A DNA stretch of 64,000 nt from Macrosoma leucophasiata (GCA_036365455.1 JAWQUS010000004.1:1991501-2055500); one strand, 5' to 3'; counted from the stretch's first letter, positions 1 through 10,383 are shown. Notes: generated from the letters alone by a model not told the origin. Translations and numbers: made by a program.

Positions 1-118
1 GAGTGGTAATGCATCTGCATTTTGACCTTGGTCTTTGTGTGGGTGTCTATAGGCTACAGTCATCACTTAACATCAATGTGAACTGCATGCTTGTTTGCCA
101 CTTCCATTACATAAAAAA
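1..118 (+). repeat. SINE-like family A, 3' part
   Basis: This is the 3' half of a high-copy repeat of about 280 bp that recurs more than 20 times in the window. It ends in CTTCCATTACATAAAAAA, an A-rich tail that fixes the sense strand. It is cut by the window start. Confidence 0.8.
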
Positions 119-218
119 CCCTCTATTTCAGGTTTTTCAGAAACGTATACACGTAATGATGTACATATTAAAAAAATCAGTTTTTTTTACTATGTCAGAG
201 TTGACAGACAGCCATATG

Positions 219-450
219 ACTGGTGGTAGAGCTCGAGTGACGGAGCTCACGGGCGTAGACACCAACGCATTACCTAATATACTTGCCGCTAAATAGAAGT
301 TGTTCAGCACAATCGTGTTCCGGTCAGGTGGTAATGTACGGCCCTGTCATTTCCGGCACAGAGGCATAACACCTTAGGCCTCAAGAGTGCTAACGCATCT
401 GCATTTTGACCTTGGTCTTAGTGTGGGTGTCTATAGGCTGCAGTCATCAC
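219..450 (+). repeat. SINE-like family A, 3'-truncated copy
   Basis: It begins at the family's usual 5' end (ACTGGTGGTAGAGCTC) and stops at GGCTGCAGTCATCAC without the A-rich tail. Confidence 0.8.
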
Positions 451-832
451 GAAACAAGTGCATACTTAAAAAAAATTTAAACATCAATTATTAATTAAAA
501 GACTTAGAATCATCGTAAGGATACCATTAATACCATCCCTTTCATGTAACATATTATTATTTCTATACGAAATATTTGACATAAAGAGAAGAATGAAGGA
601 AAATTCTAACAGCATGCCTTTTACATTTCAGACTTCCTTCCTTCCTGGAACCAAAGCGTCGTAAGGAAAAACCAGCTTGTTTATTCTTTTGTAAACGTTA
701 AAATCTGGCTCATACAAGATTAAACGCGAGTGTTTTAAAAGTTATTATACAAGATGGTTGGAAAATTCATGAGATTCACAAAGAATAGAAAGAAGTACAA
801 TTATTTTTATGCATTTTAAAATTAAATATTAT
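451..832. other. AT-rich stretch, nothing recognised
   Basis: No coding signal, repeat family or RNA gene was recognised here. Confidence 0.5.
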
Positions 833-1143
833 CTGCCTCAGTAGCGTAGTGGTAGCAGGCCACTACTATTACGCTGGAGGTCCTGAGTTCGATTCCCGGG
901 TCGGGGATATTAGAGATAACGGTTTAAAATCCTTTATTTCTGCTTCTATGGGGAGTTTTCCATTTTCTGGAAGTTTCCCAGTACCCCAGAGTTTGGTAAT
1001 GTGCCCGGAGATGGCAACAGGTTCGCCACCTGTTACATGGGCCAAAACGTAACCGGCGAGTCGTGGGTGTTTGCATGTATGATTGAATGCATGCATTTAC
1101 CTTCTGCCTACCCCTTCGGGGATTACAGGCGTGAAGTTACGTG
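833..1143 (+). repeat. tRNA-derived SINE family B
   Basis: The 5' end carries pol III promoter elements of a tRNA: an A box in TAGCGTAGTGGTAGCAGG and a B box in GAGTTCGATTCCCGGG. About 220 bp of unrelated body follows, then a 3' end (TCTGCCTACCCC...GGCGTGAAGTTACG). At least eight copies lie in this window. The 3' end resembles that of the RTE LINE at 25786-28831. Confidence 0.85.
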
Positions 1144-1160
1144 AATATTATCTCACTACT

Positions 1161-1372
1161 ACCACACCGCTCCAAAATTTCATACAAACGCTTAATTTGG
1201 TCTCTATTACACAGACATCAATCAGTGACGTGTATTTACACGTGTACCTGTGTGCGTAGCACGTAGAGAATACCAAGCGTCGCCCATAAGAGGGGAGGAG
1301 GTTGGATGAGGCGGGGAAATCGGGCGGGACGTCGAAGTGTCCATTCTATACGTAGTATTATTACATATTCTC
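1161..1372 (+). repeat. interspersed repeat G (MITE candidate)
   Basis: This unit of about 210 bp recurs at 18249-18461 and inverted at 63770-63955. GGACACT-like sequence is present in inverted orientation near both ends of the longer copies, so a MITE is possible. No coding potential. Confidence 0.6.
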
Positions 1373-1375
1373 TGC

Positions 1376-1450
1376 TACTACTATAAATGTGAAAGAATAC
1401 GTGTTTGTTTGTTGCTCAATCACGCTTAAGCGGCCGCCTGGATTAGTTTA
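1376..1450 (-). repeat. RTE-type 3'-end fragment
   Basis: A short fragment (TATAAATGTGAAAGAATACG and onward) resembles the reverse complement of the common 'AAACTTTCACATTTATAATATTAG' type 3' end seen intact at 14500-14757, in shorter form. Confidence 0.4.
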
Positions 1451-1523
1451 TTAAGTGAATCCTGAATGATTATGTCCTTTAATGTATTATTTTCTTTGCT
1501 AAAACAACAGGATATTATTAGAT

Positions 1524-1778
1524 ACTAGCTGACCCCGCAAACTTCGTATTGGCTCAGAATGAAATAATGTGTCAAACGTTTGATAGACTCGGACTATTTG
1601 TATGGGAAAATAAAATTGTGGTTTTTACTGTTTCCCTTCAATTTCTTCATATTTTCTTACCTCTTAAATCTTCCCTGGACTTCCAAAAATCATTCAAAAC
1701 CAAAATTAGCCAAATCGGTGGAGCCGTTCTCGAGTTTTAGCGAGACTAACGAACAGCAATTGATTTTTATATATATGA
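1524..1778 (+). repeat. interspersed repeat C
   Basis: It starts ACTAGCTGACC and ends in GAACAGCAATTGATTTTTATATATAT. Related copies lie at 22677-22815, 22822-22985 (inverted), 28844-29127, 61278-61530 and 61524-61790. The AT-rich terminal tract suggests a LINE- or SINE-derived 3' end. Not coding. Confidence 0.7.
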
Positions 1779-1845
1779 TGCTGACAATACTTCTGAATAT
1801 TCCAATCTCTAATTATTAATGGATAGAAATCTGTAACGTTGATTC

Positions 1846-1935
1846 TAGCAGTTCCAATATTTCCACACCGTTCGATTCATGAATTTGTGATTGTGTCGCA
1901 CACATTTGTGAATGGAACGTGCTCGGAATTTCCCT
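1846..1935 (+). repeat. short repeat M
   Basis: About 90 bp (CAGTTCCAATATTTCC... to GGAACGTGCTCGGAAT) recur in the same orientation at 5203-5285. Identity of the element is unknown. Confidence 0.5.
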
Positions 1936-2275
1936 ATTTTATGTATATTTTCCCGGAAAACGTGTAATGAAAATAAGATGTTTGTTACACTTCTGATGTA
2001 ACAAGGTTTTACTTACTCACTACTGTCAGGCTGGGATTAACAGTAATGAGTTTCAGACGAAGATTTGAGGCACTGGAACGGTACAAAACTTTTTTTTTTT
2101 CTGAAACCAATTCAGAATCAAACTCAGAAAATCATTTATTCATTTAGGGTGACAGTCATCTCTTATTATACGTCAAAAACAAACAAAATAAATTAAAGTT
2201 AACACCAATTGATATACATGTCAAACAAGCTAAAATGTATATATGTATATAGTAAAGAATATCACTAATTGAAAT
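1936..2275. other. no recognised feature
   Basis: AT-rich sequence with a poly-T tract near 2090; no gene or repeat family recognised. Confidence 0.4.
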
Positions 2276-2410
2276 AAAACTAGTTTTCGGATTTCGAACC
2301 CGACGTTTCGGTCTCTTTCGATTTTAAATAATCATTTTAGTTTAATATACGCGAGATAAATCCGAAAACAAGTTTTATTTCAATGAGTGCAGCTCGCGAA
2401 AAACTAAGAA
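2276..2410 (+). repeat. interspersed repeat I
   Basis: It shares GTTTTATTTCAATGAGTGCA and the preceding 80 bp (around CATTTTAGTTTAATATACG) with 8985-9095. The class is unknown. Confidence 0.5.
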
Positions 2411-2528
2411 CATACTATGAATATCACTAAGATAAAACTAAATATAATATACTAATGTAAATAAATAATATATATCAGTAGAATGTCTCATTTCCCCTTT
2501 TACAAACTGATAACAAAGAGCCGCCTTT

Positions 2529-2835
2529 TACTACCTGTAGCGTAGTGATAACAGGCCACTACTATTACGCTAGAGGTCCTGGGTTCGATTCCCGGGTCGG
2601 GAATTATCTGAAATAACGGTTTAAAATCCTTTATCTCTGCTTCTATTGGGATTTTTCCATTTTCTGGAAGTTTCCTCGGAGTTTGGTAATGTGCCCGGAG
2701 ATGGCAACAGGTTCGCCACCTGTTACATGGGCCAAAAACGTAACCGGCGAGTCGTGGGTGTTTGCATGTATGCTTAAATGCATGCATTTACCTCTGCCTA
2801 CCCCTTCGGGGTTTACAGGCGTGAAGTTACGTTAC
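2529..2835 (+). repeat. tRNA-derived SINE family B
   Basis: The tRNA-like head has the B box GGTTCGATTCCCGGG. The 3' end is CCTCTGCCTACCCC, GGCGTGAAG and TTACGTTACG, a short TTACG tail. Confidence 0.85.
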
Positions 2836-3059
2836 GTTTTTTTTTTATAACAAAGAGTTAAGAGAAAAGAAAAAGAGTCATTCCTTGTCATTCACCACTT
2901 AGGGATTCCTACAAAATTTAGTGAAAAAAAATTATGAATTCTACGCGGACAAAGTCGCAGGCAGAATATATTAAAATAAATGGACAATATCACCTCTTTA
3001 TTCATAGACATTAAATATTCCAGTAAGCAATTCATTAATAAAAGGATATCAACCTGAAC

Positions 3060-3140
3060 GCCTCAGACTCCGGTCCTAAAGGTCAGGGCAAACAGTGCGC
3101 GTGGTGTGGTAGGAACGGGGCACCGTCAACGCGACGTTAT
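3060..3140 (+). repeat. short repeat N, copy 1
   Basis: About 80 bp (GGTCCTAAAGGTCAGGGC to GCGACGTTA) are repeated at 3386-3467. Function unknown. Confidence 0.5.
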
Positions 3141-3385
3141 TTGCGAGTTTATTATTATAGTTAGTTTATATATTTTTTATCAAATACATAAACAACACGT
3201 CTTGTTCCCTCTCTGCCTCATCAAAATATGTTCATAGAAATTGCAAGTTTCAGCCATTTGTTAACCAATAAAATGTATTTGAAACTAAAAGTTTCAAACA
3301 CATAGGTACCTAAAATAGGTCTAAGATTGCCTACGTATAAACATCCATGGCTACCTGGCAAGCAGATGTAAAGAGGTGAGTATCT

Positions 3386-3467
3386 AGATTCGGACCTTAG
3401 AGTATAAAGGTCAGGCCAAACAGCGAGCGTAGTGTGGTAGGAACGGGGCGCCGTTGATGCGACGTTG
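3386..3467 (+). repeat. short repeat N, copy 2
   Basis: Direct repeat of 3060-3140 (GTGTGGTAGGAACGGGG shared). It lies just left of the Tc1-type MITE. An inverted remnant of its AAAGGTCAGGCC core lies at about 5178-5193, so the MITE and hAT below may both be nested in an older element. Confidence 0.45.
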
Positions 3468-3483
3468 AGCAGCTTGTAATGTA

Positions 3484-3734
3484 CAGTATCCAACAAGAAA
3501 TAATACACATTGACCTCAGGAAGAGACGTCGGCTTAATTCGGATCTGTTGAGCGTTATCTCTTTCGCACCTTACCTATTTGACGCCTGTCGACCATTTTG
3601 ATCAAGTTTTAACCAATACCGGACTACGGATGCTTACGTAGGCAGTGTGCAGCAGAGATAACGCTCTCTAAAGCCGAAACTAGCCGATTATCACTTTCAT
3701 AGGCTCGATGTGCGTTATTTCTTGATAAGCACTG
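3484..3734 (+). mobile_element. Tc1/mariner-type MITE (repeat J)
   Basis: The 251-bp unit starts CAGT and ends ACTG, with TA immediately outside both ends (3482-3483 and 3735-3736). Terminal 30-35 bp are imperfect inverted repeats (CAAGAAATAA near each end). CAGT tips with a TA duplication are typical of Tc1-like elements; no transposase is encoded. Fragments recur at 53005-53094 and 58452-58626. Confidence 0.7.
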
Positions 3735-3739
3735 TATAT
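3732..3739. repeat. 8-bp target site duplication of hAT relic, left
   Basis: CTGTATAT sits directly outside the left terminus and is repeated perfectly at 5122-5129. Confidence 0.8.
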
Positions 3740-3971
3740 TAGGGTTTTCTACCCGGGTATATGAATTTTTAGTACTCAGGTATTATTTCACTGCCAGATC
3801 CGGGTACCCGGGCACCCACTTTGTTTAGAGAATTCATCAAAATCCTCGGAAAATTACTACAAAGTAACGTCTAAAAAATAATATCTAGTACTTAATAGCC
3901 AATGTGCACACATACGATAAAAATAAATCTAAAGAAGGTGTAGTTTTTTAGAAAAACTTGGTTATGTATTA

Positions 3972-4269
3972 GGTAATTGTTTTATATTATTTCGCATTAA
4001 TGCTATATAAAACAATTAAAGCGACTTCTTTACGATATTCAATAAACTGAAAAGTCTATTATATCGGTTGCCTAACTAGCATAGTTAGTAATAGATGGCG
4101 CTGCTGCTACCATAAAGCAATGCAATAGATGTGAAGGAAAGATTTGACAAATCGGGCAGGGCTTCAGTAGCTCAATTGGAAGAGCGGCTAGACTAGATTC
4201 CCAGTAGGTCGCGAGTTCGAGTCTCGCCTGAAGTCAAATTTTTCTTTCCATTTTTCTTTAAAAATAAAA
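3972..4269 (+). mobile_element. tRNA-bearing repeat T, nested in the hAT relic
   Basis: The 298-bp insertion is flanked by a 9-bp duplication TATGTATTA (3963-3971 and 4270-4278) and ends in an A-rich tract (CTTTAAAAATAAAA). A tRNA-like module occupies 4160-4235. Its left end (TTTTATATTATTTCGCATTA) is the inverted complement of sequence seen at the right end of longer copies, so it may be a deletion derivative of an inverted dimer. Confidence 0.7.
4160..4235 (+). ncRNA. tRNA-like module of repeat T
   Basis: The 76-nt module can fold as a tRNA: ends GGCTTCAG/CTGAAGTC, D arm GCTC...GAGC, T arm GCGAG-TTCGAGT-CTCGC. A box (TAGCTCAATTGG) and B box (GTTCGAGTCTC) are recognisable. It is not taken as a working tRNA gene because it always sits inside the repeat and the anticodon arm is imperfect. 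Confidence 0.6.
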
Positions 4270-5121
4270 TATGTATTACGTACTTGTTTGCGTCGCTGTT
4301 TTGTTTTTGTTTCATTGGAGTTTGATTTGAAAGTTATGTTTTCATAAGTATTGAAATACGCTAATTTGTACGCTTATGTTCAGTGAAGGCATAATTGAAT
4401 AAAATGTTATTAATAGAAAAGAAAAAAATTAATCTAGTGGACCTATAAAATTTTACTAAACGATGGTTTACTTTTCGCTGGCAAAATGGATAGATCTGTA
4501 TCTGGCGTGTGAAAATATTTAAAAAATACAGGATAAGGAATCAGTACAGTGTGCAATATGCCCAAAAATATCATCTCTTAAAGGTTCTTCAACAAGCGTT
4601 TTATTGAAACATTTGAATAAAGCACCAACATAAAATAAAGATCGAAAAATTGTGTGAATTTATTGTGTCGCAGGTTCTCACGACTGTATCAATAAAGTGT
4701 TTTTTTCTTTCTTTCTTTCTTTCAAAAACAGAACTTTGCGTGCGAAAAAGAAAGTGCCATTGACATCGTTTTCCCAACCTGAATCAGAACAAAGTTTAAG
4801 CCTAGTTCCAAAAAGACGGATTACAATTTTTTTCTACCTTCTACTAAAATTTTCGAATTTGTTGCACGCTTGGTTGCACAAGACGGTATTTCCACTCGAA
4901 CTGTTTAACTGTGTGATTGATTAGTAGGTACTTTAAGTTAGGGACTTATTGACATACTTACTACACACACTCTTTCGTAATATAAAACATAATTTTATTA
5001 TAAGAAAATTGTATAGTTTTCTGTAAAAATTGTAAATACCCGGGTATGGTATATCCGGGTATATGAAAAAATAATACCCGATACCCGGGTATTAAAAAAT
5101 GTCGGGTATGCGAAAACCCTA

Positions 5122-5129
5122 CTGTATAT
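5122..5129. repeat. 8-bp target site duplication of hAT relic, right
   Basis: CTGTATAT, identical to 3732-3739. Confidence 0.8.
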
Positions 5130-5202
5130 ATTATGGAAGACATCACGCCACCTGTCACGCTGCCCGCTCCCCCTGTCTGGCCTGACCTTTAAACATTGAT
5201 AA

Positions 5203-5285
5203 CAGTTCCAATATTTGTTTCATGAATCTGTAATTGCGTTGCGCACATTTGGAAATGGAACGTGCTTGGAATATTTGACGTTTTA
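5203..5285 (+). repeat. short repeat M, second copy
   Basis: Resembles 1846-1935 over about 80 bp (shared ACAGTTCCAATATTT and ATGGAACGTGCT). Confidence 0.5.
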
Positions 5286-5750
5286 GTAAAGCCACGTGTA
5301 CACTAAGGTTGTAGATAAACATACACATCACAGAAACTACTTATGACTCACATACTCGTATATGTAAAGTGTTTAAAAAAACGTATACATCGTGTCTGTA
5401 GGCTGCAGTTATTTATTTACCATCAACGCTATATGTTTGATGGTTAGTATACAAAATTGATATTTATTAATTATAGATTACAATTTTGATTCACAAAAAA
5501 AAGATAAAACTAAAATGTTACAAATTTTTTGTACAAATTTAGAAAAATATTCCATAAATTATGAGAAGTTTCCTCTTAAAAATTTAGATTATTGTCCAAA
5601 AACATGATGAAGATGATGATTTTTTAATGTAATATTTTGAAAAAGTTTCTCTTGAAATTCACTAGTATATGTAACTATAAAAAAATATAATATACAATAC
5701 GCCAATTTGATAATAACTTAGTCAATGTAAAATACGAGTACAAATTGATA
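5286..5750. other. AT-rich stretch, nothing recognised
   Basis: No gene or recognisable element; strongly AT-rich. Confidence 0.5.
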
Positions 5751-5816
5751 CACCACGATTGGGTTTAGAGTTATTTAATGTCATTGCATTAAATAACTCT
5801 AAACCCAATCGTGGTG
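5751..5816. repeat. perfect 30-bp-arm palindrome
   Basis: Arms 5751-5780 and 5787-5816 are exact reverse complements with a 6-nt spacer (TCATTG). The outer tips CACCACGAT/ATCGTGGTG match the tips of repeat F, so this is probably a deleted or rearranged MITE that can extrude a hairpin. Confidence 0.9.
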
Positions 5817-5925
5817 CAACCCAGCACCACGATATTTGTTAAAGTTAAAGTTATTGTAACTTTAAATATTATGAATTTAACTATATTTAAATAACTTATG
5901 TCGTGGTGCAACCCAGGCTTAGAAT
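5817..5925. mobile_element. hairpin MITE family F
   Basis: The ends (CACCACGATATTTG... and ...GTCGTGGTGCAACCC) are inverted. Related units lie at 56247-56399, 58155-58205 (partial) and 16887-16945 (partial). Non-coding. Confidence 0.6.
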
Positions 5926-6060
5926 GTGAAAATACGTTGGTGCAACGCATTCTGCAGTAACTGCTAAAGTCAATTTTACTGTTGTGTTGTGGAGGAACGG
6001 GAAACTTCAATAAAAAAGGAGAATCCTCCGACCAGGCGAGGTGATAGCGCCTGGCGGGCC

Positions 6061-6366
6061 ACGCCTGTAATCCCCGAAGGTGTATGTAGAGGTAAATGCG
6101 TGCATTCAAGCATACATGCAAACACTCACGATTCGCCGGTTATGTTTTTGGCCCATGTAACACGTGGCGAGTGGCGAGTCTGTTGACATCTCCAGGCATA
6201 TTACCAAACTTCGAGGTACTGGTAAATTTCCAGAAAATGGAAAAGTCCCAATAGAATCAGAGATAAAGGACTTTACCATTATCTCTGATAACTCCCTACA
6301 CGGGTATCGAACCTAGGACCTCAATGTAGTAGTAGTGGCCTGCTATCACTATCCTACGGAGGCAGT
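6061..6366 (-). repeat. tRNA-derived SINE family B
   Basis: Inverted copy: the tRNA-like head is at the right (CCTAGGACCTCAATG... CTATCAC), the 3' end at the left. The B box is degraded (GTATCGAACC on the plus strand). Confidence 0.8.
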
Positions 6367-6803
6367 TAAATCACCCTAAACCCTTGAGAAAACTTCGTAT
6401 GTGCGATGTAATTCTATTGATACGCCATCTTTCGTACTAGACAAGTACTTTGGTGTTTCGTTAGTGGTCCACTAGGTGGCGTCATATGTAGTGGACGCTA
6501 CACTGTTTTTGCATTTGACAATGACAGTAACTTTAATAACTGTTTAGGTCCTTCTCTAAGCTTCTCTCTTAGGAATTCTCAATATCACAAGTTATATCAG
6601 CAACATAAATCTATATTTACCAGCCTAAACCTTTCTGTAGCCGACAGTCAGCGTATAATATAATATGTGAATAAATTGATATGAAATCGATACGCTGTTA
6701 CAGCTCGCTAGATATTTCAAGTTGCCTGCTATATTTATATAACCTAGTTCAGAATTCACGTGCGACTGGAACCAAATGTATATTTCTTGTTTTCGGGGTG
6801 GAG
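6367..6803. other. no recognised feature
   Basis: No open frame with recognisable content and no family seen elsewhere in the window. Confidence 0.4.
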
Positions 6804-6807
6804 TTAA

Positions 6808-7358
6808 GGCTTCCCCACACAGGCGCGTTATATAGGTCGATAGTATCGCATGCGATATTGCGATAATGCGTCCCGATTCTTCCTACATTCCTGGCACACA
6901 GCTGCGTTTTTCTCTCGTATCCGATATTTCTTACGAGAGAGCGCCGCGCCGCGACGGCACTATTATACCATCTCTCTCAGGTATGCTAGATGCTAGTATC
7001 TTCCATTGCTTCTGTTAGTAATAAGCATTCTTCATCTGATGATATGATTATCCATATTATAGAAAAGATTTTAAGGACACTCATACAGTCATGTAACCAC
7101 TCTCAAACTGTCGATAAAACCAAACGTCCTACAAGTACTAACGTTATTATCGCAGGTGTGTGTACGGTTGTTTGCGTCCTGATACAAAACATTCTAGAAC
7201 TCATATCGGAATATCGCAGGACGGAGAAACACAACGTCCTACTTCAATTGCGGCGTTATTATCGCAGCAGTGTGTGATGTGATGACCATCCTAATACAAA
7301 ATGTACTGAAAACAGATATCGCAATCGACGTATAATAACGCTCCTGTGTGGGGGAGCC
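6808..7358. mobile_element. TTAA-flanked MITE
   Basis: The 551-bp unit is bounded by TTAA at 6804-6807 and 7359-7362. Termini GGCTTCCCCACACAGGCGCG (left) and, inverted, GGCTCCCCCACACAGGAGCG (right) match at 17 of 20 positions. TTAA flanks fit the piggyBac superfamily, but the tips are not the CCC type usually seen. It encodes no transposase; a TA-duplicating element remains possible. Confidence 0.6.
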
Positions 7359-7408
7359 TTAAATCAAAATACAATGTATTTTGTAACAAAGGCGGCAAAT
7401 AAGCTTGC

Positions 7409-7445
7409 AGTACATAGCTGTTAAGTGATGACTGCAGCCTATAGA
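7409..7445 (-). repeat. SINE-like family A fragment
   Basis: The short stretch GTTAAGTGATGACTGCAGCC is the inverted 3' part of family A, just before a full copy in the other orientation. Confidence 0.6.
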
Positions 7446-7469
7446 CATCTACTATCGCCTAAACTCTCG

Positions 7470-7763
7470 CTGGTGGTAGAGCTCCAGTGTCGGAGCTCGC
7501 GGGCGTAGGCACCACCGCATTACCTGATATACCTGCCGCTAAATGGTAGTTTTTAGTCAGCACTATCGTGTTCCGGTCAGGTGGTAATAACGGCCCTGTA
7601 ATTTCCGATACAGAGGCTAACACCTTAAGCCTCCGGAGTGGTAACTATTGGTAACGCGTCTGCATTTTGACCTTGATCTTTGTGGGTGTTTATTGGCTGC
7701 AGTCATCACTTAACATCAATGTGCACTGCAAGCTTGTTTGCCACTTCCATTACATAAAAAAAA
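7470..7763 (+). repeat. SINE-like family A, full-length copy
   Basis: Runs from CTGGTGGTAGAGCTCC to CTTCCATTACATAAAAAAA. Confidence 0.85.
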
Positions 7764-8984
7764 TCTACACAAAACACGTATTTTATATATAACGTAACTA
7801 ACTCTTTTGGGGAATAAATAATGTATATTATTTATTATTTAATCGATTTGAGGTTATTTTTCTCTAAACAGTGCAGATACTTGATCTACTCTACTGTTTG
7901 TTGTACAAAAACAGTATTATATTTTACTGTACCTACTACAAAATAAATATATTTCACTATCATTGAAGTCGTAAAGGTAAAACAAACAATGTAATATATT
8001 GCGTAAGAATTTATTATGAGGTATCACAATGTTTGCGGTCATATAAAAACATTTGTACAACCCTCATGAAGGCTTTTGTAATAAATAAATAAAACTGTTT
8101 TCGAACGTTTAAACTATGTTTGCACCTTTCCTTTGCCGATTTACGGTCATAAGCAACTCAAAAAAAAAGTTGCAAAATAAACTTTTATGAGAACAACATT
8201 ACACATTTAAAGGATTTATTTATTTTGTTGAAATTTACATATATTTATGATAAGCTGAAAGAATAAAATTGTTCATTTAAATGTAAAAAACGACACATAA
8301 AAAGATTAACGTTTACGAAATCGATTTAGTTACACATCTAATATACTTTTTCAAACTCCTGTCAGACAAATGTCATCACAGTCTGCGGGCCTAGACGTAA
8401 TCCCAATCTATTCAGTTTTCGCTACGGAAAAGGAATAAAAATTTATAGGTTTGACATAAGAATCGACAGATTACATCAGCAAGCGAAGCGAATTTCACTA
8501 GCAGTCAACTAATTTTAAAATTGTTTAAAAATAAACTTGACTTGCAAATGAGGGTCTATAATGTTGTAAAATCCACCTCGAAATTTATTAGGACCACACA
8601 TTATCTGTTTGTCATAGCGGCGTTGTATTGTCGATGGTTTGAGTATTCTGAAATAACAATAGCATAAGCATTTTAAAAATTGAACAGGTATTTACGACTT
8701 TCAACTATCGCAATTGTCCATTTGACTAAACAGCTGATTGAAGTCGGCCATTTTATTCGTTTTCTCCAAGGTGTTGGCGTCCGCTTAGCAAGCGGCCGAT
8801 TGCATAGATTACGCTTGTCAAAACTGGCCGTTGGCTTCCAAAAATTCAATGTCAGCGGCATTTCGTTCAATTCCCTTGAAGCTTTTTCGAGTTTGCGACT
8901 ATTTACAAATTTCAAACGCTTAAGCGTTAGCAATAGCAGATTGGAAATCGTTTGACACTTGGGTAGGCCCCCAAGCTGACAAGC
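7764..8984. other. long stretch without a recognised gene
   Basis: AT-rich. Overlapping open frames on both strands at 8673-8955 (86 and 91 codons) show no motif I recognise. A phrase near 8622 (GGCGTTGTATTGTCGATGGT) resembles 53288-53313, hinting at an unclassified old repeat. Confidence 0.4.
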
Positions 8985-9095
8985 GACCGAAACGTCAAGT
9001 AGATTTTAAAAATCATTTAAGTTTAATATACGGAAGATACATCCCTAAAAAAGTTTTATTTCAATGAGTGCAGCTCGCAAAAACCTAAGGACATC
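8985..9095 (+). repeat. interspersed repeat I, second copy
   Basis: Shares the block around AGTTTTATTTCAATGAGTGC with 2276-2410. Confidence 0.5.
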
Positions 9096-9112
9096 CGACA
9101 TTAAAGAAATAC

Positions 9113-9232
9113 TGGTGACATAGTTCCAGTGTAGGAGCTCGAGGGAATGGGCACCACGGCATCACCTAATATATCTGCCGCTAAATGGTAGTGTTCAGCA
9201 CTATCGTATTCCGGTTAGATGGTAATGTTGTG
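9113..9232 (+). repeat. SINE-like family A, 5' part, diverged
   Basis: It retains CTGCCGCTAAATGGTAGTGT and flanking sequence, with many substitutions. Confidence 0.7.
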
Positions 9233-9466
9233 TTCATTGGACATTTCTTAATACAAGAATGGCACTGAGATATAACTCAACTGAAAAAAAAACAATATTG
9301 CCTACTTATACATCGCCTTGGACTCAAACTAGAGATAATATTTGGTATTTAATAATAATCAGAAAAAATCTGTTAGTCTTTTATTTATTAGATATCATTA
9401 CTCTAGATTTTATGTTGACTATGTCGGCTACGAATTTTCGGCGTCGAATTTTTCGAATCGGTGTGC

Positions 9467-9540
9467 GACTTCGGTAGCTTAGTGGTAAAACGGCTGGACT
9501 GGTTATCCTGAGGTCGCAAGTTCGATTCCTGCCCCAAGTC
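9467..9540 (+). ncRNA. diverged tRNA-like module
   Basis: The 74-nt module opens GACTTCGGTAGCTTAGTGG, closes CCCCAAGTC and has B box GTTCGATTCC. It is followed by TTTCTTTCCGTTTTT like repeat T. The anticodon arm differs from the main T family. Probably a related retroposed copy, less likely a tRNA gene. Confidence 0.5.
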
Positions 9541-10383
9541 ATTTTTTTCTTTCCGTTTTTCGGAATTTCTAGATATTGTCTTGGTTTCTGTTCTCTACCT
9601 ACGTAACATAAAATACGTGTCTACAGAAAACCAAAAGCTGTGTGTTATCAACATTTATTTATTCCTATTTTCATGCTAATACAATATTCATTAAATTGCT
9701 TCCGAACGTGAAATTCGTTGAAACCGAAGGTTATGTTACATGTAAATCAATTAGAACATAATCCGTTCGAAATTGCCGCTTACTGCGTATGGAAAATTTT
9801 GCTTGGAATTATTTTCATGAATATTTTGCGTCTTTGGGGTGATTGAATAAAGGAAAGTGTGTAATTTAGGTAAAATGCGTCGGGACGTGTCGACCCTGCT
9901 GACCACTAGACTAGTGGAGAATCCTTCTGCTGATGCAGTCAAAATTCTTACACTAGTGCTCAGTCAGTCAACCAAACTAGAGTCAATTCATTCGAATACG
10001 TCGGTAGAAAATGCAATTTTATTTATTTATATACAACGGACATCAAATCCAAATACACAAACTAACTCTATATACCTACATGACAAAACAAAACAAAAAA
10101 AAATACACGAAATTAAATTAAAAACATAGGATTTGGTATTGTTCAGAGGATTCCACTGAACTGCAAGCACACACTCACAACAGCCTTCCATCCATCCACA
10201 TACAAGTCGAAGTCGGGAAAGGCATCCAATAGAGCACAGAGGGCTGAGAGCACGCGCGGAATAAAGGAGTTAGCGTGTGCGATCCTGCAACGTGTGCAGT
10301 GCGTCCGAGTAGATGGTACAGCGAGGAGTTTATGCTCCTAGCACGCAAGTATTTGTTCTGGACGGGCGGGACGTGACGTGGTG
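9541..10383. other. no recognised gene
   Basis: A 90-codon frame at 9857-10129 has no recognisable motif and runs into low-complexity sequence. Confidence 0.4.

Larger units (their letters stand above)
3740..5121 (+). mobile_element. degenerate hAT DNA transposon
   Basis: The element is 1382 bp, with termini TAGGGTTTTC and GAAAACCCTA and perfect 8-bp duplications (CTGTATAT), the length expected for hAT insertion. CCCGGGTAT-like subterminal motifs cluster near both ends. Conceptual translation at 4515-4625 gives a BED zinc-finger-like stretch with Cys-x2-Cys (ESVQCAICPK) and a later His (LLKHLNKA), then a stop. A second short open stretch (4697-4924) may be transposase remnant. It is interrupted by a T-family insertion (3972-4269) and cannot encode an active transposase. 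Confidence 0.75.

Noticed and set aside
4160..4235. Functional tRNA genes
   Set aside because: The modules occur only inside a mobile repeat with target duplications, and their anticodon arm is imperfect.
8673..8955. Overlapping 86- and 91-codon frames on opposite strands
   Set aside because: No recognisable motif, and frames of that length occur by chance in 64 kb.
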